In this document: positions 25,362-33,586 of the stretch, in pieces
Numbering within the stretch: position 1 is the first letter of the stretch
Layout of the letters: every line of letters begins with the position of its first letter
Source of the DNA: JAMHWF01 sp035911095
GTDB taxonomy: Bacteria > Pseudomonadota > Gammaproteobacteria > Burkholderiales > Burkholderiaceae_C
Length of the DNA: 64,000 nucleotides
Direction: 5' to 3'
Assembly: GCA_035911095.1 (NCBI GenBank)
Contig: JAMHWF010000123.1
Span: 1 to 64,000 of the forward strand
Program-made: the position numbers and the translations under genes
The notes under the pieces: model-generated
Databases searched by the model: none
Told to the model about the DNA's origin: nothing
The model's input: only the letters and a program-made list of their open reading frames with translations

Positions 25362-25985
25362 TCATTTCTCCAGCTTCGCCTTCGCCGCCTCCAGCGCCGG
25401 GCGCATCAGCTTGCGCAGGCCGACGACGGCGGCGGCGTCGTCGCGCCCGGCAGCAGGCTCGTTGCCGGTGTCGGCGCGGTAGGCGCGCGCCCGGTACTCG
25501 AGCAGGCTGCCGCTGCCGGCGGGCGTCACGCGCAGCCGTGCCGAGTAGGAGCTGACCGGCAGCACCTTGGGGTCGAGGTCGCGGCCGGAGCGGTACGACA
25601 GGCTCATCTGCGCCGCGTCGTAGTCGTCGAGCTCCTCGGTCACGCTGCCGCCGCCTTCGGCGAGCACCAGCCGGCGCGCCGAGCCCACCGCGTTGCCCTT
25701 GTCGGCGCTGCTCGAGGTCAGCCCCGGGTGCCAGGCGGCGAAGGCGCCGAAGTCGCCGACCAGCGCCCAGACGGCCGCCGGCGGCGCGGCGATCTCGACC
25801 TGCTCGTCGACCTTCTGCGGCGTGGGGCCGTGGGCCCTCGCGGCGGGCGCCGCGCACAGCGCCGCGATGCAGGCGATGGCCCGGCGGCGGTCGATGCCGC
25901 GCGAAGCGGTGGGCTGGGCCTCGCCGTGGTCGTGATTGCGGTCCTGGGCGTTCGCGGCGAGGGTGGGGCGAGGGGTCTGGCTCAT
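25362..25985 (-). CDS. mxaD: MxaD, SRPBCC-family methanol oxidation protein
   Basis: MxaD is a periplasmic protein thought to improve electron transfer between methanol dehydrogenase and cytochrome cL. The 207-residue product has an export segment after an arginine pair (RRRAIACIAALCAAPAARA) and an SRPBCC/START-like domain starting VDEQVEIAAPPAAVWALVGDFGAFAAWHPGL-type sequence around residues 58-90. Its ATGA overlaps the mxaL stop. It is the last gene of the mxa operon; mxaE and mxaH, which follow in some methylotrophs, are absent here. Confidence 0.88.
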   Translation of the reverse strand: MSQTPRPTLAANAQDRNHDHGEAQPTASRGIDRRRAIACIAALCAAPAARAHGPTPQKVDEQVEIAAPPAAVWALVGDFGAFAAWHPGLTSSSADKGNAVGSARRLVLAEGGGSVTEELDDYDAAQMSLSYRSGRDLDPKVLPVSSYSARLRVTPAGSGSLLEYRARAYRADTGNEPAAGRDDAAAVVGLRKLMRPALEAAKAKLEK

Positions 25986-27097
25986 GTCGGTTCCGGCTCC
26001 AGCGTCGGGTGGGGGTTCGGGATGGAAGGGGTCGGGGGCGCAGGCGCCGGCGGCGGGGCGGCCTGCGCGCCGGCCGGTCGGCGCCGCGGCAGCGGCAGCA
26101 GGCTGGCGAGCAGGGCCAGCACGCCGAGCACGGCCAGCGCGTCATGCAGTTCGTGCCGGCGCTCCACCGTGTGGCCGCCCGGCAGCGCGCGCAAGGCGGC
26201 GACGACGGCGCCGGCGCTGCCGGCGTCTCCGACGCCCAGGCCGGTGACGCGGGCCACGTCCTGCAGCACCGCGTCGCGGCGCGCCGAGAGGTGCTGCGCG
26301 GTGCTGCCGGGGGCGCGTTGCGGCGCGTTGCGCACGTCCTGCCCGGCGGCCATGCGTTCCATGTCGAGCACCGACAGCGTCGGCCCGCCGGTGCTGGCGA
26401 AGGCGGCGGCCTCGTCGGCCGTCCAGTAGCCGGTGATGCGGCCGTCGGCGTCGAGCCGCGGCACCGGCTGCGGCAGCTCGCCGCCGATGCCGAACAGCAG
26501 GCCCGGCGGCGTCGTGGGCCGGCGCTCGAAGCGCGGCTCGCGGCCCGCGGCGAGCGCCGGCGCCTGGTCGCCGTCGGTGAACAAGGCCAGTGCCGCGCCC
26601 GGCCAGCGGCGCTCGATCTCGTCGAGCGCCGAGTAGCTGCCGTAGTAGAGGTGGCTGTCGGCCGCCCAGGCCATGCGCCAGTCGATGCCGTCGAGCACGT
26701 CGTCGAGCGCCCCGTAGTGCGCGCAGACCTCGAGCGGTGCGACGAGCACCATCGTCCTGCGCTCGGCGAACACGCCGACGCCGATGCGGTGCCCGCAGGG
26801 CAGCTCGCGCAGCGCGCGCCGCAGCAGCTCGCGCGTGTAGGCCAGGCGCGTCTGCGCGGCGGCGCCCGCCGGCGTGCCGGGCCCGGTCGCGGCCATGTCC
26901 TCGACGTTCATGCTCTGCGTGATGTCGACCACCAGCAGCGTCGTGCCGGCGCGGCCCGGCAGCGTGATGCCGGGGCGCAGCAGCGCGAGCGCGAAGGCCA
27001 GCGCGGCGAGGGCCACCAGCAGCGCGCGCGGGCGGCGGCGCAGCGCCTGCAGGGCCGTCGTGAGGCGGGCGGACGGGGCGGGTCCGATCACGCTCAA
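25982..27097 (-). CDS. mxaL: MxaL, von Willebrand A-domain maturation protein
   Basis: MxaL is needed with MxaA, C, K, R and S for calcium insertion and assembly of methanol dehydrogenase. Two hydrophobic helices flank a periplasmic vWA domain with a MIDAS-like VVDITQSMN at about residues 57-64 and LALFTDGDQAP further on. The second membrane helix is near the C-terminus (ALAVLGVLALLASLLPL), followed by a proline-rich tail. I chose TTG at 27097, which overlaps the mxaK stop; GTG at 27091 is an alternative. Confidence 0.9.
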   Translation of the reverse strand: MSVIGPAPSARLTTALQALRRRPRALLVALAALAFALALLRPGITLPGRAGTTLLVVDITQSMNVEDMAATGPGTPAGAAAQTRLAYTRELLRRALRELPCGHRIGVGVFAERRTMVLVAPLEVCAHYGALDDVLDGIDWRMAWAADSHLYYGSYSALDEIERRWPGAALALFTDGDQAPALAAGREPRFERRPTTPPGLLFGIGGELPQPVPRLDADGRITGYWTADEAAAFASTGGPTLSVLDMERMAAGQDVRNAPQRAPGSTAQHLSARRDAVLQDVARVTGLGVGDAGSAGAVVAALRALPGGHTVERRHELHDALAVLGVLALLASLLPLPRRRPAGAQAAPPPAPAPPTPSIPNPHPTLEPEPT

Positions 27098-27666
27098 TGC
27101 ATCCCGCGCGGCTGGCCGATCATCTCGGTCCAGGCCGGCTTGTCCTTGCGCAGCGCCTCCTCGATCTCGGACTCGTCGCCCGAGCGGCGCCAGCTGCGCG
27201 CCTCGAAGTCGGGCAGCACGCGCGTCGCGAGCTCGAGGTTGTAGCGCGCGTTCCAGTCGTCCGGGTCCTCGCGCAGCGCGCGCCGCAGCCCACTCTTGGC
27301 CAGCAGCAGCAGCGCCATCGCGCGCTGCGCGCCGCCTTCCTCGCGCGCGGCGGCGATGCCCTGGCGCAGGTGCAGGTTGGCGACGTTGACGCGCACCGCA
27401 TGGCGCAGCACCGGCGAGCCGAGCGCCTCGGTCTCGGCATAGGCGCTCATCGCCTCGTCGATCCGGCCGCGGTGATCGAGCGCAACCGCCTGCGCGAACA
27501 GCACCCGCGGGTCGTCGCCCGGCAGCGCGGCGCCGGCGGAGATGCGCTGGTTGGCCTGCGTCTGCTGCCAGGCGGCGACGCCACGCGCGACCGCGCAGGC
27601 GCAGGCGACGATCGCCAGCAGCAGGAAGCCGCGCGACCACCAGGGCCCGGCGAGCAGCGCCCTCAC
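27094..27666 (-). CDS. mxaK: MxaK, methanol dehydrogenase maturation protein
   Basis: MxaK is a small membrane-anchored protein of the MDH calcium-insertion machinery. The 190-residue product has one N-terminal helix (GFLLLAIVACACAVARGV) and a TPR-like helical periplasmic part with LFAQAVALDHRGRIDEAMSAYAE and DWNARYNLELATRV. GTG at 27666 overlaps the mxaC stop; longer upstream starts would run far into mxaC. The position between mxaC and mxaL is the conserved order in methylotrophs. Confidence 0.88.
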   Translation of the reverse strand: MRALLAGPWWSRGFLLLAIVACACAVARGVAAWQQTQANQRISAGAALPGDDPRVLFAQAVALDHRGRIDEAMSAYAETEALGSPVLRHAVRVNVANLHLRQGIAAAREEGGAQRAMALLLLAKSGLRRALREDPDDWNARYNLELATRVLPDFEARSWRRSGDESEIEEALRKDKPAWTEMIGQPRGMH

Positions 27667-28649
27667 GCCGGCCGCCACCGGGGCACCTCCAGCAGGCGTG
27701 CGGCGAGCAGCGCGAGGGTGCAGGCCAGCGCCAGTGCGTCGCACCAGGCGCGCCATTCGCGCCGGGGCTGCGGCTCGAGGTAGCGCAGCGGCAGGTTCTC
27801 GAGCCGCGAGACGTCGTCGATCGCCGCCTCGAGCGCGCGCGGGTTGTCGGCCTCGTACAGCCGGTAGGGCACGCCGAGGTCCTGGAAGAAATCGTCGAGG
27901 TAGTACTCGGGCGCGACATCGACCCCGGCGTCCGGCGTCGGCAGGCGGGTCGGGCTGTTGCCGCCCGGCGTGCGCAGGTAGATCCAGTAGAGCTGCACCT
28001 GCTGCTCCTGGAACAGGCGCCGCATCTTCGGCTGCACCCGCGGGTCGATGCCCGCCGCGCCGTCCGACACCAGCAGCACGACGCGCGAGCCGGTGCGCGG
28101 CTGGTCGCCGAACTGCTCGAGCGCCATCGTGAGGCCGGCCGAGATGTTGGTGAGGCCGACGCCCATCGCGGCCGAGGCCTCGATCGCCGCCCGCATCGCC
28201 GCGTGGTCGACCGTCAGCCCGAGCACGTGGATCGGCGCGGTCGAGAACAGCACGAGGCCGAAGAGGTCGAGCGGGCGCCGCTGCACGAAGGCGTCGAGCA
28301 GGCGGGCCGCGGCCTGGCCCTTCGACTCCTCGCCGGCCCGCACCGCGCCGCTGCCGGCGAAGCCGTCGGCCATGCTGGTGCTGCGGTCGAGCACGACGAC
28401 CACATGGGCGCCGCTGCCGACGCGCTCGACCGGCTCGCCGCCCGAGTAGGCGCCCGCCAGGCCGACGACCGCCGCGACGATCGCCAGGCTGCCCAGCGCC
28501 CGCAGCAGCAGCGCGGCAGCACGCGAGGCCGGGTCGCGCGGCAGCGCCGCGAGGCTCGCCCAGGCCACCCGCTGCTGCCCGTGCCAGAGCCAGGGCAGCA
28601 GCGCGAGCGGCAGCGCGGCGAGCCAGGCGGGCTGCTCAAACGCCGGCAT
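27663..28649 (-). CDS. mxaC: MxaC, von Willebrand A-domain maturation protein
   Basis: MxaC is a BatA-like membrane protein with a periplasmic vWA domain, required for active calcium-containing MDH. Hydrophobic helices lie at about 7-24 and 48-68 and again near the C-terminus. The MIDAS motif DRSTSMAD is at residues 88-95, with LTNISAGL and LLVSDGAAG supplying the other metal-site residues. The start overlaps the end of mxaA by 14 bases and the stop overlaps mxaK. Confidence 0.92.
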   Translation of the reverse strand: MPAFEQPAWLAALPLALLPWLWHGQQRVAWASLAALPRDPASRAAALLLRALGSLAIVAAVVGLAGAYSGGEPVERVGSGAHVVVVLDRSTSMADGFAGSGAVRAGEESKGQAAARLLDAFVQRRPLDLFGLVLFSTAPIHVLGLTVDHAAMRAAIEASAAMGVGLTNISAGLTMALEQFGDQPRTGSRVVLLVSDGAAGIDPRVQPKMRRLFQEQQVQLYWIYLRTPGGNSPTRLPTPDAGVDVAPEYYLDDFFQDLGVPYRLYEADNPRALEAAIDDVSRLENLPLRYLEPQPRREWRAWCDALALACTLALLAARLLEVPRWRPA

Positions 28650-29829
28650 GCGGGGCCCTCGGGCGGGGCGGGGAGCCGCCTGCCGGGTTCAGTGCCGGCG
28701 TGGATGACGCCGCGGGCGTCGCGCCGCGCCGTGCCAGCGGCCGGAACTCCAGTTCGGCCAGCCGCTGCAGCAGCTGCGCCAGCTCCTGCCGGCTCACCGC
28801 CGGGGCACGGCCAGGCGCCAGGTAGAGCAACTGCCGCGAGGCCTCGAACATCTCGCCCACCGGCGCCGCGAGCGGCGCGAAATGGGGCTGTGCCGCGAAG
28901 AAGCGCGCCAGGTCGGCGGCGAAGACCGTCTCGCCGGCGGTCTGGTCGAAGGCGCCGTGCCAGTCGCGCAGGTCCTCGGTGCCGACCTCGCCGCGCGACG
29001 GCGCCAAGCCTGCCGGCGACGAGCGGTCCCGCGCCCGCACCCGCGCCCGCACCTGGCGCCAGGCGACGGCAAACGGCCGCCGGGCGCGCGGCGCCAGCAG
29101 GCGCCCGCTGGACCAGCCCCAGCCGAGCAGCGACACCGCGGCCACGCCGAGCCAGGCCGCCGCGTCGCCCCAGGGGCGCGCGGTGTCGTAGGGCCGGGCC
29201 TGCCAGCCGGGCCGCATGCTGTCGAGCCAGTCGCGGCGCCGCTCCCAAGGCACCTGCGGCGCGACCGCCACCCGCGCCGCCGGCAGCTCGACGATCGCGA
29301 TGCGGCTGCCCTGGCGCAGCCGCACCGGGGTGGCGGGCAGCGGCACGTCCTCGACCATGCGCACGCCCTTGAAGATCTGCCAGTCCAGTTCGAGCCAGCG
29401 GCAGGCGCCGTCGGCGCAGGCGCCCGGCGCCGGCAGCACCCGGTGGGCGCGCAGTTCGACCGCGCGGTCCTCGCGCGAGGCGCCCGGCAGGCCGTCGCGG
29501 TCGATCTCCCAGCCGGCGGGCCAGGCGATCAGGGCGCGGTAGGTCACGCTGTCGCCGAGCAGGCGCGCGCTGTCGCGCGGCGGCTGGAAGGCCAGCAGGC
29601 GCGGCAGCGGGCCGTCGTCGGCAGCGTGGGCCGCGACGGGTGAGAGCCCTGGCAGGACGAGGCCCAGGCCGAGCGGCAGGCCGCGGAGCAGGCCGCGCAA
29701 GATGTCGCCCAACCTGCCGAGCAGGAAGCTGCGGAAGGGGGGCGCAGCACGCGCTGCCCCCTCGCGCTGTGCAGGGCACCTGTCGCGGCGGCCGCTGCCG
29801 CCGTGGCCCGGGCGTGCGGTCGCGCTCAT
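28636..29829 (-). CDS. mxaA: MxaA, methanol dehydrogenase maturation protein
   Basis: MxaA is an inner-membrane protein with a periplasmic part, needed for calcium insertion into MDH. The 397-residue product has an N-terminal hydrophobic export segment (LLRGLPLGLGLVLPGLS), a beta-rich domain containing PLPATPVRLRQGSRIAIV, one membrane helix (AAWLGVAAVSLLGWGW) and a cytoplasmic C-terminus. ATG at 29829 overlaps the mxaS stop. The extended, arginine-rich N-terminus before the signal is unusual; a later start is possible. Confidence 0.87.
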   Translation of the reverse strand: MSATARPGHGGSGRRDRCPAQREGAARAAPPFRSFLLGRLGDILRGLLRGLPLGLGLVLPGLSPVAAHAADDGPLPRLLAFQPPRDSARLLGDSVTYRALIAWPAGWEIDRDGLPGASREDRAVELRAHRVLPAPGACADGACRWLELDWQIFKGVRMVEDVPLPATPVRLRQGSRIAIVELPAARVAVAPQVPWERRRDWLDSMRPGWQARPYDTARPWGDAAAWLGVAAVSLLGWGWSSGRLLAPRARRPFAVAWRQVRARVRARDRSSPAGLAPSRGEVGTEDLRDWHGAFDQTAGETVFAADLARFFAAQPHFAPLAAPVGEMFEASRQLLYLAPGRAPAVSRQELAQLLQRLAELEFRPLARRGATPAASSTPALNPAGGSPPRPRAPHAGV

Positions 29830-30788
29830 CCCGGGCCCTCGCGCAGGAAGTGGCGCGCCGCGGCCCGCAGGTCGAGCGCGTCCTCGACCACGAGCAGGCT
29901 CGCGCCGTGGCGGCGCACGCTGCGGCGGGCGGCCTCGAGCCGCTCGGCCTGGCGCTCGGCCAGGCGGCGCGCGCTGCCCGGGCGCAGCAGCAGCAGACGC
30001 TCGCCGGCCCCTTCGAGGTCGGCCAGCCGCACCAGGCCCCATCGCGCCGGCGGCAGGCGCTCGGCGCTGTCGGCCAGCAGCGCGACGACGACCTGGTGCC
30101 GGGCCAGGCGCCGCAGCACACCGTCCAGCAGCGCGTCGGGCAGGTAGCCGTCGGAGAGCAGGAAGACCAGCGCGCGCTGGCGCGGCAGCCAGCGCGTGGC
30201 GGCCTGCAGCAGGCCCTCGGCGCCGCGTTCGCGGCTGTGCGTGCCGGCGCCCGTGCCCAGGCCCTGCTCGGGCGACGAACCGCCCGCCAGCGCCTCGAGC
30301 CGCTGCGCCACCCGCTCGCCGGCATGGCGCGAGACCGTTGGCGGCGCGAACAGGCCGCGCTGCACTTCGCGGTCGCAGCCGACGAAGCCGAAGGCGTCGC
30401 CGCGGCGGAAGGCGCCGCGCGCGAGGGCGCGTGCGAAGTCGGCCACCAGCTGCAGGCGGCTGGCGGCGCCGGCGAAGCGCATTGAGCGCGACAGGTCGGC
30501 CAGCAGCACCACGGGGATGCGCGCCGGCTGGTGGAAGTCGCGCACCCAGGGGCGGTCGAAGGGGTCGGTGGCGCTGGCGCGGGCGTCGATGCGTCGCGCG
30601 TCGCGGCCTTCGCCGAGCGGCACGACGCCGCGAAAGCGTTCGGCCGCGCCGCCGATGCGCGAGCGGTGGCTGCCCGGGTGGACGCCGGCAGCGCGCCAGC
30701 CGATGCGGTAGTCCAGCTCGCCGGCGCGCGGGCTGCCTTCGGGCCTCGCCTTCCGGGGGTCGCCCTGGGGACGGGCCGGCGGGCTCAC
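29826..30788 (-). CDS. mxaS: MxaS, DUF58/vWA-like maturation protein
   Basis: MxaS is a soluble DUF58-family protein that works with the AAA ATPase MxaR. The family segment RIPVVLLADLSRSMRF holds a MIDAS-like DLSRSM near residue 98, and FLLSDGYLPDALLDG gives a second acidic site. The length of 320 residues is normal. GTG at 30788 overlaps the mxaR stop (GTGA) and the 3' end overlaps mxaA, so R, S and A are translated as a coupled group. Confidence 0.9.
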   Translation of the reverse strand: MSPPARPQGDPRKARPEGSPRAGELDYRIGWRAAGVHPGSHRSRIGGAAERFRGVVPLGEGRDARRIDARASATDPFDRPWVRDFHQPARIPVVLLADLSRSMRFAGAASRLQLVADFARALARGAFRRGDAFGFVGCDREVQRGLFAPPTVSRHAGERVAQRLEALAGGSSPEQGLGTGAGTHSRERGAEGLLQAATRWLPRQRALVFLLSDGYLPDALLDGVLRRLARHQVVVALLADSAERLPPARWGLVRLADLEGAGERLLLLRPGSARRLAERQAERLEAARRSVRRHGASLLVVEDALDLRAAARHFLREGPG

Positions 30789-31804
30789 GGCGCGGCCACC
30801 CGGCGCAGGATCTCCTCGGCGAAGGGGCGCGCCAGCGCCGCGCGCTGCGCCTCGTAGACCGGCTGCAGCGCGATGCGGTGCGCGACCGTCTCGACGAACA
30901 CCGCGCGCAGGTCCTCGGGCACGATCGCGTTGCGGCCTTCGAGCCAGGCGTGCACCCGCGCCGCGCGCGCCAGCATCGCCATGCCGCGCGGGCTGGCGCC
31001 GGCGAGCACCAGCTCGTCGGTCTCGACCTCGGGCAGCGCGATGCCGTAGTCGGCCGGGCGCCGCGTCGCGAGCCAGAGCTCGCTGCCGTAGCGGCGCAGC
31101 GCGGGGCTAGCGCTGATGTCGCGCTGCAGCGTCGCGGCCAGGCCGTCGAGCGCGGCCGGGTCGACCAGCCCCGCGGGCACCGGCGCGACGAGCGCGCCGG
31201 TGTCGTGGAAGCGCGGCTCGAACATCAACGCCTCGAGCTGGTCGCGCGCCTCGGGCGCCTCGACCAGGATCTCCATCATGAAGCGGTCGCGCGAGGCGGC
31301 CGGCAGCTCGAAGGTCTCTTCCCGCTCGACGCGGTTGCGGTCGGCGAACACGGTGAGGTGCGGGAAGCGGAATTCGCGGTTGAAGGCGCTGACGGTGCGC
31401 TCGGCCATCAGGCGCAGCAGCAGCGCATGCACCTGCGGCCGGGCGCGGTTGATCTCGTTGAAGAAGAAGATCGACAGCGCCTCGCCCTGCGCCAGCAGTG
31501 GGCCGGGCAGCACGCGCGGGCGGCCGTCGTCGCCGAGCTGGGTGTAGTAGACGAGGTCACCCGGCATCAGGTCGATCGTGCCCTCGATGCGCTGGTAGGC
31601 GCCGCCGATGCCGCGCGCCAGCGCGCGCAGCAGCGTCGTCTTGCCGACGCCCACGTCGCCCTCGAGCAGCACGTCGCCGCGCGCGAAGAGCGCGACGACG
31701 GCCAGGCGCACCGCGTGCGGCATGCCCAGCATCACCGACGAGACCGCGCGCTCGAGCGTGAGCGCGCGGTCCCGCCAGTCGGCGAGCGAGCGGTCGTCCG
31801 CCAT
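30785..31804 (-). CDS. mxaR: MxaR, MoxR-type AAA+ ATPase
   Basis: MxaR is the founding type of MoxR ATPases, chaperone-like AAA+ proteins that act with vWA-domain partners; here it drives MDH activation. Walker A GDVGVGKTT lies at residues 49-57 and Walker B SIFFFNEINRA near 110, and an arginine-finger region is in ELPAASRDRFMME. At 339 residues it has standard length. ATG at 31804 lies 14 bases after the mxaI stop. vWA partners MxaS, MxaC and MxaL are encoded directly downstream. Confidence 0.95.
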   Translation of the reverse strand: MADDRSLADWRDRALTLERAVSSVMLGMPHAVRLAVVALFARGDVLLEGDVGVGKTTLLRALARGIGGAYQRIEGTIDLMPGDLVYYTQLGDDGRPRVLPGPLLAQGEALSIFFFNEINRARPQVHALLLRLMAERTVSAFNREFRFPHLTVFADRNRVEREETFELPAASRDRFMMEILVEAPEARDQLEALMFEPRFHDTGALVAPVPAGLVDPAALDGLAATLQRDISASPALRRYGSELWLATRRPADYGIALPEVETDELVLAGASPRGMAMLARAARVHAWLEGRNAIVPEDLRAVFVETVAHRIALQPVYEAQRAALARPFAEEILRRVAAP

Positions 31805-31818
31805 CGGCTGCGGCCCGC

Positions 31819-32094
31819 TCAGTCCAGATCGAACTTGAAGCTGCCTGTCTTCTTGGCGTTGGCGAGGCGCTTGGCATTGCGCTCCTCCATCGCCTTGACC
31901 GCCTGCTCGTTCTTGTTCAGCTCGGCCGGGTCGTGCTTCGGGTCGTACTTGCTGCCGGCGATCTTCTCGGGGAAGCCCGGCTTGGGCTCCCAGCAGTTGC
32001 CGGGCGCCTTGCACTTGGTGCCGTCGTAGGCCTGGGCGCCGGCGGCGGCGACGAGGGCCGATGCGGCGATCGCGAGGGTGGGGATCAGCTTCAT
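31819..32094 (-). CDS. mxaI: MxaI, methanol dehydrogenase small (beta) subunit
   Basis: MxaI is the small subunit of the alpha2-beta2 methanol dehydrogenase and wraps around MxaF. The 91-residue precursor has a signal peptide cut after AAGAQA, then YDGTKCKAPGNCWEPKPGF with the two disulphide cysteines, and a long lysine-rich helix (EEQAVKAMEERNAKRLANAK-like). AAGGAGAC precedes the ATG. MxaI accompanies only the calcium-dependent MxaF enzyme, so its presence distinguishes this locus from lanthanide XoxF systems. Confidence 0.97.
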   Translation of the reverse strand: MKLIPTLAIAASALVAAAGAQAYDGTKCKAPGNCWEPKPGFPEKIAGSKYDPKHDPAELNKNEQAVKAMEERNAKRLANAKKTGSFKFDLD

Positions 32095-32173
32095 GCCACG
32101 GTCTCCTTGGTCTTGATGTCGTGCGAGGGGGGATGGGAACGGGTGCAGCGCCGGGCCGGGCCGGGCGGGGTCG

Positions 32174-32659
32174 CTAGGGCTTGGCGCCGCCCGGGGCGGC
32201 GCCGGTGTTGATCGAGCGCAGCCAGGCCATGATGTGGAGCATGTCGTCCTGGGTGATGCGGTTGCGCAGCGGCCCCATCGAGCCCGACAGGCCGCCGTAG
32301 ATCGCCGAGAACAGGCCCGGGTCGGTGGCCGCCTGCTTGTAGGTCCAGTAGCTGTCGTTCAGCCCCGGGCCGAGCTTGCCCTCGGCATGGTGGCCGTGGC
32401 AGCCGGAGCAGGCGGTGGAGAACAGCGACTCGCCCTTGGTGATCGCCTCGGCGTTGCCGTTGTAGGGATTCTTGCCGTCGGTCTTGAACGACTTGACGGC
32501 GGCGGTCTCGGTCTCCTTCAGGCCGCTGAAATCGAGCGGCGTGCCCTCGATCAGGTTGTAGAAGCGCGGCGTCTGTGCGGCGGCGGGCGTGCTGGCGATC
32601 GCGATGGCGGACGCGAGCGCTGCCCACAGGGGCCACAGGCGGGCGGTACTGCGATTCAT
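32174..32659 (-). CDS. mxaG: MxaG, cytochrome cL
   Basis: Cytochrome cL is the periplasmic electron acceptor of methanol dehydrogenase. The 161-residue precursor has a signal peptide ending at STPAAAQ, the haem-binding motif CSGCH near residue 79, and a likely axial methionine in SGSMGPLRNRITQDDML. FYNLIEGTPLDFSGLKETET is characteristic of MxaG. ATG at 32659 lies four bases after the mxaJ stop. Electrons pass on to a class I cytochrome not encoded nearby. Confidence 0.95.
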   Translation of the reverse strand: MNRSTARLWPLWAALASAIAIASTPAAAQTPRFYNLIEGTPLDFSGLKETETAAVKSFKTDGKNPYNGNAEAITKGESLFSTACSGCHGHHAEGKLGPGLNDSYWTYKQAATDPGLFSAIYGGLSGSMGPLRNRITQDDMLHIMAWLRSINTGAAPGGAKP

Positions 32660-32663
32660 AGGC

Positions 32664-33485
32664 CTAGAACTCCTTCTTCGTGAGCGCGGGGATGCCTTCG
32701 CCCTCGAGGACTTCCCGGATCTGCGGCTGCAGCTTCGGCAGGGCCGCCTCGATGCGGCCGAGCAGCGCGGCGTTGTCCTTGCGCACGCCGATCGCGGTGT
32801 CGTAGCTGAAGACCACCGGCTCGCCGTCGCTGCGCTTCGCGTCGGGCACGGGCACGGCACGCAGCGGCACGGGGCTCGCCTTGACGTAGCGCGCGGCGGC
32901 GGGCGCCCAGACGACGGCGACGTCGATCTCGCCGGAGGCCACGTCCTTCACCAGCTTCTCGACGTCGTAGCGCACGAAGCGGTTGCGCATCGATTTGTTG
33001 CCGCCCAGGCTCATCAGGTAGCGGAACGAGTCGGCGTGGCGGCCGATCTGCCGCAGCATGGTCTCGGCAGGGGTGCCGGGGATGACGCCGATGCGCGCCG
33101 TCTTCAGCGAGGCGTCGCTCCAGTCGCGCGGTGCGGGGCCGTCCTGCTCGCGCGTGAGGAAGACGTAGCTCGAGCGGTAGTAGCTCCCGGTCGTCGCGAG
33201 GCGCGGGTCGCCGGCGTCGACGCCCATCATCACGTCGCAGGTCGACTTGTCGATGCCGTCGCGCACCACGTAGCGCGGGTCGGCGAAGGGCACGCGCTCG
33301 ACGCTCGCGCCGAGGGCCTTCGCGAGTTCGCGCGCGAGGCGGTCTTCGAAGCCGCTGCCGTCGGCGGCGGTGTAGGGCTGGTCCTGGTCGGCGCTGCACA
33401 CGCGCAGCGCCTGAGAGGCCTGGGCGGGCACGGCCGAGGCGGCGAGGATCGCGGCCGCGGCCGCGATCAGGGTCTGGGTTCGCAT
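32664..33485 (-). CDS. mxaJ: MxaJ, periplasmic binding protein-like MDH accessory protein
   Basis: MxaJ is a periplasmic solute-binding-fold protein that helps assemble or stabilise MDH. The 273-residue precursor has a signal peptide (LIAAAAAILAASAVPAQA) followed by LRVCSADQDQPYTAADGSGFED, the typical start of family 3 binding proteins of quinoprotein clusters. ATG at 33485 fits the AGGAG site eight bases upstream; a GTG three codons earlier is less well placed. It lies between mxaF and mxaG, the conserved order. Confidence 0.95.
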   Translation of the reverse strand: MRTQTLIAAAAAILAASAVPAQASQALRVCSADQDQPYTAADGSGFEDRLARELAKALGASVERVPFADPRYVVRDGIDKSTCDVMMGVDAGDPRLATTGSYYRSSYVFLTREQDGPAPRDWSDASLKTARIGVIPGTPAETMLRQIGRHADSFRYLMSLGGNKSMRNRFVRYDVEKLVKDVASGEIDVAVVWAPAAARYVKASPVPLRAVPVPDAKRSDGEPVVFSYDTAIGVRKDNAALLGRIEAALPKLQPQIREVLEGEGIPALTKKEF

Positions 33486-33499
33486 GGGAGGCACTCCTC

Positions 33500-33553
33500 G
33501 CGGTGCCGATGCGGCACCGCCACGTCGACCCGGGCCGCTCCCGCGGCCCGGGT
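33500..33553 (-). promoter_or_regulatory. Two strong hairpins between mxaF and mxaJ
   Basis: The spacer between mxaF and mxaJ encodes an 11-base-pair perfect stem with a four-base loop (33528-33553, ACCCGGGCCGC arms) and an eight-base-pair stem with a five-base loop (33500-33520, GCGGTGCC arms). No T-run follows either. They are more likely to protect the 3' end of a processed mxaF message than to terminate fully, allowing higher MxaF than MxaJ or MxaG levels. Confidence 0.7.
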
Positions 33554-33586
33554 CCTTTCACCTGAAGGTTCGGCTGGAGGTCACGC

